Positions 1-4,285 of a DNA stretch of 5,661 nt are shown here, piece by piece. The notes beneath the pieces are model-generated. The model was not told the DNA's origin, did no database searches, and saw nothing but the letters and a program-made list of their open reading frames with translations. The position numbers and the translations under genes are program-made. The stretch comes from Geobacter sp. UBA698 (lineage in GTDB: Bacteria > Desulfobacterota > Desulfuromonadia > Geobacterales > Pseudopelobacteraceae): positions 179 to 5,839 of the forward strand of contig DBMM01000140.1 of the NCBI GenBank assembly GCA_002298925.1, written 5' to 3'. Positions within the stretch are counted from its first letter, which is position 1, and each line of letters begins with the position of its first letter.

Positions 1-1037
1 GCAAACTCGCCAAGGAAGCCGGGTCGGTCGGCATAGGGCTGGAGCATGACCGCCGTATGCTGGGCCTCACCGCCATCGAACATAATCTTCAGGGTCCGGG
101 CCTGCACAAGCTCCGAGTTGAACTTCTTGCGCAACGCCAAAATATTGCCCACGGGGTCGGTGATTGCCGGATCGTTCCAATAATAGCTGGCGACGATCCG
201 CACCGGCAACTTGTTCTCATTTTCCAGTTGCTGGTATCCCTCAAGACCGCGGTCGGTCGGTATCGTGCCCATCCCGGCATCCCACACGGCCGTAATTCCG
301 GCAGCCGCAAACTCCTGAAATTTTTCAGCCGCAGCAGCGATCACTGCTTCGGGCGTGGGAGGGTTCAGCTTGGCCATTACCTGCTGTTCGGCGAGGGTCT
401 CCACGACCCAGCCGGTCGGTTCGTTGGTTTTGGGGTCGCGCTGGAAGAAGCTCACGCCCGGCGCGGGATCGGGGGTTTTTGCATTAATTCCGGCCAGTTC
501 GAGCGCCTTGCTGTTCACCCACGCGCTGTGAGCGTCAATGGCAACCAGCATCACCGGCTTGTCAGGAAACAGCTTGTCCAGCGCCTCCTTGGTTGGGCCG
601 GTCGTTGAAAACAGGGTATAGCGCCAGCCAAAACCCTGGATCAGCTTGGCATCCGGGTGAGCATCCGCCCAGGCCTTCGTTCTTGTCAGCACCTCGGCCA
701 CTGAGTCGCATGGCAGATCGGCGCCGGAGGCAACAATGGCCAAGGTGGGGTGGATGTGTGATTCCACAAAACCAGGCAACAGCATCTTGCCCTTCAGGTC
801 GATGACCCTCGTCTTCTTCCCGACAAAGGCGTTAGCCCCCTTGTTGCTCCCCACGTAGGAGATCTTCTTCCCCGTGACGGCAATGGCCTGAGCCTTGGGC
901 TTCTGGTTGTCGATGGTGTAGATTGCTCCGTTCTTGAATACGTAATCGGCCATCTCGGCGCAAATGGCACTTTCCATAGGCAACAGGACAGTCACGCAAA
1001 GGGCCAGAATGCCCCACCATCCCCTTATCACATTCAT
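1..1037 (-). CDS. Exported metal-dependent amidohydrolase, family 3 (YtcJ-like), partial: C-terminus outside window
   Basis: This reading frame is open from ATG 1037 to the window edge (345 codons), so no stop is seen. A GGAGAAAGGGG Shine-Dalgarno lies just upstream and decides the start. Residues 1-27 form a Sec signal peptide ending SAICA, which predicts a periplasmic enzyme. The mature part begins with the small beta domain of amidohydrolases (DYVFKNGAIYTID, about 31-43), then LPGFVESHIHP at 87-97, whose H94 and H96 are the metal-binding HxH pair. Further family-3 marks are DAHSAWVNSKALELAGI (168-184), EPTGWVVETLA (206-216), AAGITAVWDAG (245-255) and LKIMFDGG (316-323), where K317 is probably the strand-4 metal ligand. 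Family members are about 530-560 residues, so roughly 200 residues with the remaining active-site His and Asp are missing. It hydrolyses C-N (sometimes C-O) bonds in small molecules; the substrate is unknown. It lies 65 bases after the lipoprotein gene and is probably co-transcribed with it. Confidence 0.9.
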   Translation of the reverse strand, partial: MNVIRGWWGILALCVTVLLPMESAICAEMADYVFKNGAIYTIDNQKPKAQAIAVTGKKISYVGSNKGANAFVGKKTRVIDLKGKMLLPGFVESHIHPTLAIVASGADLPCDSVAEVLTRTKAWADAHPDAKLIQGFGWRYTLFSTTGPTKEALDKLFPDKPVMLVAIDAHSAWVNSKALELAGINAKTPDPAPGVSFFQRDPKTNEPTGWVVETLAEQQVMAKLNPPTPEAVIAAAAEKFQEFAAAGITAVWDAGMGTIPTDRGLEGYQQLENENKLPVRIVASYYWNDPAITDPVGNILALRKKFNSELVQARTLKIMFDGGEAQHTAVMLQPYADRPGFLGEF

Positions 1038-1102
1038 ATTGTTCCCCTTTCTCCGAAGTAACGCCTGCTTTTCGCTGAATGGCCCCCTTCCATAGCAGCA
1101 CT

Positions 1103-1738
1103 CTATTTCTGCTGATTCTGGAATAGGCCATTTTTCTTCATATCCGCCGTGACCACCCCCACGAAATCCCGGATAGCGGTATCTAAGGAGTCGGGTTCTT
1201 TAGTTTCCGTAATCGCGGTCCAGAGCATCTTGTCAGATGCCGCGTACAAGTTCGACTCCACGACGTACACCTTTGGGCCGAAAGCATACCCCGGACTGCT
1301 GACCACGCCGTAGCTATGGGCAAAGTAGGCGCCAAAGCGGTCATAATAGAGCGGCCGCTGGCGACCGGCGGAATGGGCATCGAGGACATAGACCCTTTCA
1401 TTCTTTACATCCACAAGGTGGGTTACCAGGACCGAATCCCTACCCATTTCAGGCAGTTTCACCTTGACCGTTTCCGGCACGATTTGCGCCTCGTCCGGGA
1501 AAGTCCGGTAGCTCGGCTCGGCATCGACCCCCAGCGTCTTCAGTTGCCGCACGTACTCATCCTCGATCTTGTGGCGGAGGGTATCCTGCTGGGCCAAGGC
1601 TATCACCAGCAGCTTCCCGGCGCTTCCAGCCTGGAGTGACGGTTCATGCCAGGAAGTAACGAGCCGGGTCGCAGAACACCCGGACAGGAGGAAACCTGCC
1701 AGCGCCAGTAATACGAAGCTCTTCATCAATCCGTTCAT
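1103..1738 (-). CDS. Putative lipoprotein (DUF4136-like/small-lipoprotein type), 211 aa
   Basis: I choose ATG 1738, because a perfect AAGGAGGT (1743-1750) lies 4 bases upstream. A longer TTG start at 1753 would place that Shine-Dalgarno inside the gene. The N-terminus is a lipoprotein signal: one Lys at residue 6, a hydrophobic core, and the lipobox LLSGC with the lipidated Cys at 21. The next residue is Ser, not Asp, which favours the outer membrane. The mature protein starts TRLVTSWHEPSL, then has a KLLVIALAQQDTLRHKIEDEY strand-helix region, a VLVTHLVDVKNERVYV strand, a Tyr/Gly-rich stretch (about 125-145) and VYVVESNLYAASDKMLWTA before a C-terminal helix. This order matches a group of uncharacterised lipoproteins found in many deltaproteobacteria and annotated as hypothetical or DUF4136-like. 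No catalytic motif is visible and its function is unknown. It ends with TAG at 1103-1105, 65 bases before the amidohydrolase start. Confidence 0.85.
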   Translation of the reverse strand: MNGLMKSFVLLALAGFLLSGCSATRLVTSWHEPSLQAGSAGKLLVIALAQQDTLRHKIEDEYVRQLKTLGVDAEPSYRTFPDEAQIVPETVKVKLPEMGRDSVLVTHLVDVKNERVYVLDAHSAGRQRPLYYDRFGAYFAHSYGVVSSPGYAFGPKVYVVESNLYAASDKMLWTAITETKEPDSLDTAIRDFVGVVTADMKKNGLFQNQQK

Positions 1739-1742
1739 TATG

Positions 1743-1750
1743 ACCTCCTT
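1743..1750 (-). promoter_or_regulatory. Strong Shine-Dalgarno that sets the lipoprotein start
   Basis: The minus strand reads AAGGAGGT here, a full match to the anti-Shine-Dalgarno sequence of 16S rRNA, 4 bases before ATG 1738. It overlaps an in-frame TTG (1753) that would otherwise give a start five codons longer, so it argues for the shorter protein. Confidence 0.8.
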
Positions 1751-1777
1751 CAATTATCAGGGTTTCACCGGAACCGC

Positions 1778-1844
1778 ACCAGTATCTGATTGCCGAGGCT
1801 GCTCCTTTGCCTCACGTGCACCGATACTGGTAAGGCCGGGGCCT
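1778..1844 (-). repeat. Compound inverted repeat between porin remnant and lipoprotein gene
   Basis: ACCAGTATC (1778-1786) and GATACTGGT (1823-1831) are perfect 9-base inverted arms. Nested inside are GAGGC (1795-1799) and GCCTC (1809-1813) with a 9-base loop, so the RNA could fold into a long interrupted stem. Next to it is a short hairpin, AGGCC/GGCCT (1833-1837 and 1840-1844). Read on the plus strand, this small hairpin is followed by TTTTT and TTTT tracts and would look like a terminator, but no plus-strand gene precedes it. On the minus strand no T-tract follows either structure. It lies between the porin stop and the lipoprotein Shine-Dalgarno, and may be a transcript-end or processing element or a relic of a lost insertion. 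Confidence 0.45.
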
Positions 1845-1859
1845 GTTTTTAGTTTTGAC

Positions 1860-2096
1860 CTAAAATTTGATGTTGGTTCGCAACGAGGTAAACACCGCAT
1901 TGGGGGCATCCGCCAGAAACGGCCTGACCCATTGGATGTCCGCCGAGACGTGGAGCCAAGGCGTTACGGCAACATTATAGAATGCCTCCAAGCCCTGTTC
2001 GTCACGCAACCGCAAGACTGGCGCCAGTCCCCGGACCAAATAGTCGCTCAATGAATTCCGGAAACAGCTACCCCCCCAACGGTCGGCAGATCGGAA
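1860..2096 (-). pseudogene. C-terminal remnant of an OprB-family carbohydrate porin
   Basis: The frame is open for 78 residues before TAG at 1860-1862. It begins FRSADRWGGS and continues with SLSDYLVRGLAPVLRL, RDEQGLEAFYNVAVTPWLHV, SADIQWVRP and SLRTNIKF. The DRWG...LSD...DEQG-E-FYN-AVTPW-DLQ series and the terminal Phe are typical of the last beta-strands of OprB-type outer-membrane porins, where the final aromatic residue is the assembly signal. Whole members are about 400-450 residues, so roughly four fifths of the barrel, all of the signal peptide and the start are missing. It cannot form a pore alone. The codon directly before it (2097-2099) is the stop of the amidohydrolase pseudogene, so the missing 5' part was removed up to that point. 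A run of seven G on the minus strand (2071-2077) lies inside it; the frame there looks about one residue short compared with typical DRWGxG motifs. Confidence 0.75.
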
Positions 2097-2518
2097 CTAC
2101 AACAGCGAATGCGTGACCTTCCCGTCCATCATGGTCTGCACCACCTATGGTGGAGTGGATCGTCTCGGGAGAGATCTTGAACAGGTTCTTTTCAAGGAAC
2201 ACCAGGTCCGCCTTCTTGCCGACGGCAATGGACCCCACTTGGTCTTCTATGCGCATCTGATAGGCATCGTTGTAGGTGTAGCACTGGATCGCTTGAGCCA
2301 GGGTCACCTTCTGCCGGACAACGAACACGGGGTCGTTCGGATACATCGAAGCAGGAGGTGTATGCCGCTTCAATCCAGCGAGCCAGAACTTCCTTGGTCC
2401 AGTAACTCTCTCTCCCCCCGCGTTTCCGGCTTGTTAGCGTAAGGCTCTATCTCGACAGCGGTATGGGAAAGAAAATCCCGTCCGCCCAGATCTTAAAACC
2501 GGTTACACTGACCAAGCC
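2097..2518 (-). pseudogene. Decayed amidohydrolase family 3 (YtcJ-like) paralogue
   Basis: Pieces of a family-3 amidohydrolase appear in order but in different frames. VTGFKIWADGI (about 2503-2471) is the strand-4 Lys region. HTAVEIEPYANKPETRGE (2465-2412) follows after a frame change in a T/C-rich stretch. SYWTKEVLARWIEAAYTS (within 2407-2342) follows after a second change at a G-run next to a GA repeat. Then the protein jumps to its C-terminal domain: MYPNDPVFVVRQKVTLAQAI, YTYNDAYQMRIEDQVGSIAV and GKKADLVFLEKNLFKI. A last frame change near 2146 leads into VVQTMMDGKVTHSLL and TAG at 2097-2099. The jump near 2345-2365 drops roughly 150 residues, including the expected HxIGD His and the SDxP Asp, so no enzyme could be made. 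The N-terminal half with HxH is also gone. The surviving start resembles the intact paralogue (KIMFDGG..HTAV..PYA..P). A C-terminal frame with a TTG start at 2373 is only part of this wreck, not a gene. Confidence 0.8.
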
Positions 2519-2561
2519 CTATCGATAACGCTAACAGGCACAAAACAATCATTCTTACAGA

Positions 2562-3332
2562 TCATCTGATCTTTCTTATGGTGTAGTTGCTTTTGTCCCC
2601 AACGTAGAGGCTTTTCCCATCCGTTGTGATGCCCCAGGGCATGTTGAATCTCGCCGCAGACCCCGTTCCGTCCGCCGAGCCGTAATCGTACGCCAAGCCG
2701 GCGGGCGTTGTCACCTCGCCTGTCGCGATGACGGTCTTCCGGATTGTGTCATTCGAGTCCGTAACATAGAGGTTTGTTCCGTCCGTTGTGATTCCAATGG
2801 GATTATAGAATTTTGCCGGCGGTGCAGTCGGCGTGTCCGATGAGCCGGGATCGTCCGCCACACCGGCGAGCGTTGTCACCTCGCCTGTGGCGATGACGAT
2901 CTTCCGGATCGTGTCATTCCACGAATCCGCAACATAGAGATTTGTTCCGTCCGTCGTAACGCCTCCGGGATGATAGAATCTCGCCGCCGACCCCGTTGCG
3001 TCCGTTGAGCCACTCAGTCCCGCCGTCCCGGCCAGCGTCGTCACCGCACCCGTCGCGATGACAATCTTCCGGATTGTGTGATTGAAATGATCCACGACAT
3101 AGAGGTTTGTCCCATCCGTTGTGATGTGGTAGGGTTCATTGAACCTCGCTTCCGACCCCGTCGCGTCTATTGAGCCGGTCTGGCCCGCCGTCCCGGCCAG
3201 CGTGGTCACGATCGCAGACAAATTAAGCGGCACTCCCTGTATGGCACCGCCCATCTGCGTTGTGCCGCCACCGCTGCTTCTGTCTCCGCAGCCAAAACAT
3301 AATACGATCACAAAGAAAATCAGTATGTGCAA
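2562..3332 (-). CDS. NHL-repeat (beta-propeller) lipoprotein-like exported protein, four repeats
   Basis: From TTG 3332 this frame gives 256 residues and ends with TGA at 2562-2564. The N-terminus, HILIFFVIVLCFGCGD, is a hydrophobic export segment ending in a Cys that could be lipidated, although LCFGC is a poor lipobox. A Ser/Gly/Thr-rich linker follows. The rest is four repeats of about 55 residues, each VTTLAG...GS.D..G.AARF..P.GITTDGTNLYV.D..N.TIRKIVIATG, the NHL pattern of one propeller blade each. Such proteins are scaffolds at the cell surface or in the periplasm; no enzyme residues are visible. Four blades is fewer than the usual five or six, and the last blade ends abruptly at TIRKIR. 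Repeat 3 carries an aberrant TPTAPPAKF loop. The start is uncertain: TTG 3332 has a GGGGGGA stretch upstream, but a better ATG with Shine-Dalgarno at 3412 is out of frame (listed separately). The frame stays open up to 3518, but that extension is not protein-like. Confidence 0.8.
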   Translation of the reverse strand: MHILIFFVIVLCFGCGDRSSGGGTTQMGGAIQGVPLNLSAIVTTLAGTAGQTGSIDATGSEARFNEPYHITTDGTNLYVVDHFNHTIRKIVIATGAVTTLAGTAGLSGSTDATGSAARFYHPGGVTTDGTNLYVADSWNDTIRKIVIATGEVTTLAGVADDPGSSDTPTAPPAKFYNPIGITTDGTNLYVTDSNDTIRKTVIATGEVTTPAGLAYDYGSADGTGSAARFNMPWGITTDGKSLYVGDKSNYTIRKIR

Positions 3333-3412
3333 TCCAATCCCCCCAAAACTGCCAGCACGGATTCTGTGGTGAAATTTAGGCGTGAAGCAATTCTTATTAG
3401 TGCCAACTTCAT
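3333..3412 (-). other. Displaced 5' end of the NHL gene: ATG 3412 in a different frame
   Basis: ATG at 3410-3412 has AAAGGAGAT five bases upstream, by far the best start signal for the NHL gene. Read from it, the protein starts MKLALIRIASRLNFTTESVL and meets TGA after about 30 codons, in the wrong frame for the repeats. The minus strand has six G at 3339-3344. One more G there would join this start to GGIGLHILIFFVIVLCFGCG and give a single 283-residue protein. Either a base was lost in the gene, or the run is miscounted, or translation truly begins at TTG 3332. Confidence 0.55.
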
Positions 3413-3426
3413 TCGAGATCTCCTTT

Positions 3427-3537
3427 CTATATGAGCAGAGGCAGCTTCTCGACCTTGTTGAACTCTTCCCAGACCCACTGGGCATCCTGGCTACGCTCAT
3501 CCTCATCACCAAAGTCATCTCTGTCCGGAATTACCAC
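3427..3537 (-). CDS. Small acidic ORF, 36 aa, unknown function
   Basis: From GTG 3537 to TAG 3427-3429 the minus strand encodes a small soluble peptide with a strongly acidic front half (PDRDDFGDEDERSQDAQ) and an amphipathic WVWEEFNKVEKL end. I do not recognise it. For it: its stop codon sits directly against the AAAGGAGAT before ATG 3412, as expected of a packed operon, and its codons look ordinary for a gene. Against it: it is short, GTG 3537 has no good Shine-Dalgarno, and it could be chance. An ATG in the same frame at 3555 is followed three codons later by TAG, so the ORF may be the rest of a slightly longer gene starting MGA with a nonsense mutation. Both possible starts lie in the arms of a hairpin at 3530-3561. 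Confidence 0.35.
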   Translation of the reverse strand: MVIPDRDDFGDEDERSQDAQWVWEEFNKVEKLPLLI

Positions 3538-3561
3538 GGGGACCTAAGCTCCCATGGTAAT
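3530..3561 (-). repeat. 11-bp hairpin just after the Spy-like gene, covering candidate starts of the small ORF
   Basis: In the minus-strand transcript ATTACCAUGGG (3561-3551) pairs with CCCGUGGUAAU (3540-3530) through 11 pairs including one G-U, around a 10-base loop. In plus-strand RNA the same position would be a C-A mismatch, so the structure favours minus-strand transcription. No U-tract follows, so it is not a standard intrinsic terminator. It starts six bases after the TAA of the Spy-like gene and contains the ATG 3555 and GTG 3537 codons. It could protect the upstream mRNA end or limit translation of the small ORF. Confidence 0.55.
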
Positions 3562-3567
3562 GACCTA

Positions 3568-4068
3568 TTACTGCTTGGCTGGCACAGACACGAGTTTGGG
3601 TACCAACGGGAGTTCGGCAGCTATTTGCAGATCAACAAGATTATTTACCAACGACTCCACTTGAAGAAACCGGGCAGCAACAACCGGCGAGGTGGCCTTT
3701 GCTATTTTGCTGTAATAGCTCTTCTGGAGGTCAAAACGGTTCTGGTTGATCTTGAGCGCTGCATTCACAAGTTCGGACGCCTTGTCATTGGTCATGGTCG
3801 TAAAGTTCTTCGCGTACGCTTTGATGTTTAAAAGACGGGCATCGGTGATCTTTGAGAGCTTATGATCGTACTCACGGTAGATCGGCCAAAACTTGCTTCC
3901 CTCGGCATCGGACAGATCCAAGGCCTGGGTGACCAAGGCCACCTTTTGGGTTCTCAGGTCGGACCTAAGTAGTTCCAGATACTTGTCCGGACTGGACTCA
4001 GATGCTCCGGCCATCCGGGAAAACAGGGCACAACAGATGACTGCCATTACTACAATTCCACGATTCAT
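3568..4068 (-). CDS. Exported Spy/CpxP-like periplasmic helical protein, 166 aa
   Basis: ATG 4068 is preceded by AAAGGAG (4074-4080) with a 5-base spacer. Residues 1-22 (MNRGIVVMAVICCALFSRMAGA) are a Sec signal peptide with an A-G-A cleavage site. The mature protein is almost all helical: YLELLRSDLRTQKVALVTQA (about 30-49), LSDAEGSKFWPIYREYDHKL (51-70), NIKAYAKNFTTMTNDKASEL (81-100), then an RFDLQKSYYSKIAKATSP helix and ARFLQVESLVNNLVDLQIA. The FWPIYREY, YAxNFxTMT and AARFLQVE signatures match a widespread group of uncharacterised proteobacterial periplasmic proteins with helical repeats resembling Spy/CpxP, which in enterics act as envelope-stress chaperones. That role here is inferred from likeness only. 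Length is normal and no lesions are seen. A 5-bp hairpin, GAGGC/GCCTC (4082-4094), lies directly upstream of the Shine-Dalgarno. It ends with TAA at 3568-3570. Confidence 0.85.
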   Translation of the reverse strand: MNRGIVVMAVICCALFSRMAGASESSPDKYLELLRSDLRTQKVALVTQALDLSDAEGSKFWPIYREYDHKLSKITDARLLNIKAYAKNFTTMTNDKASELVNAALKINQNRFDLQKSYYSKIAKATSPVVAARFLQVESLVNNLVDLQIAAELPLVPKLVSVPAKQ

Positions 4069-4281
4069 ACTCGCTCCTTTTGAGGCATTGCCTCGGTTGA
4101 TAGTGAAAGAGCACTTGCCTTGTTATATTCCATCACGATGGGTGATCTTGTCGTTCTTAATGATGAGATCAATCCCTTCCGTGATATGTAATTCGGCCTT
4201 GCACCATGATCAGCTTTACCGTTGCCGTGCTGACACCGTGCAGGATCTACCGAATCCTCGGGATGCGACCATAGGCACGTG
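4069..4281. other. Intergenic gap with possible gene relic and 5' leader of the Spy-like gene
   Basis: No intact gene is seen. On the minus strand, codons 4209-4123 read a 28-residue tail including KAELHITEGIDLIIKNDKIT before TAA 4123-4125, opening directly after a TGA. Its end resembles either the last strands of a SnoaL/NTF2-like protein or the first strand of an amidohydrolase; it is too short to decide. Overlapping it in another frame is TATVKLIMVQG. TATAAC near 4122-4127 could be a -10 box for the Spy-like gene, but no good -35 is present. The hairpin arms at 4230-4241 and 4275-4285 occupy the upper end. Confidence 0.3.
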
Positions 4282-4285
4282 TCAG
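4230..4285 (-). repeat. Bulged 11-bp hairpin spanning the amidase stop codon (possible transcript end)
   Basis: GCACGTGTCAG (4275-4285) is the reverse complement of CTGACACCGTGC (4230-4241) apart from one bulged base, giving an 11-bp stem with a loop of about 33 bases. A small GGAT/ATCC pair lies inside the loop. The amidase TGA (4282-4284) is inside one arm. No U-tract follows on the minus strand, so Rho-independent termination is unlikely; an mRNA-stabilising or Rho-linked end is possible. Confidence 0.4.

Noticed and set aside
57..608. Plus-strand ORF of 183 codons
   Set aside because: It is antisense to the amidohydrolase, whose frame shows a signal peptide and all family motifs; the plus-strand product has no recognisable domain.
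832..1131. Minus-strand ORF of 99 codons overlapping the amidohydrolase start
   Set aside because: It is in another frame of the same strand, lacks a Shine-Dalgarno and gives a low-quality Arg/Gly/His-rich product.
1833..1858. Plus-strand intrinsic terminator (AGGCC/GGCCT followed by T-tracts)
   Set aside because: The stem is only four to five pairs and no plus-strand gene lies upstream; kept only as part of the compound repeat.
2432..2536. Inverted 9-mer TGTTAGCGT/ACGCTAACA (2432-2440 and 2528-2536)
   Set aside because: The arms are short, about 87 bases apart, and one lies in former coding sequence (ANK codons); a match of this length is expected by chance in a window this size.
3333..3518. 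N-terminal extension of the NHL frame up to 3518
   Set aside because: The extra residues (Arg/Ser-rich) overlap the small ORF and contain no start with a Shine-Dalgarno; an export signal would not sit more than 60 residues inside the protein.
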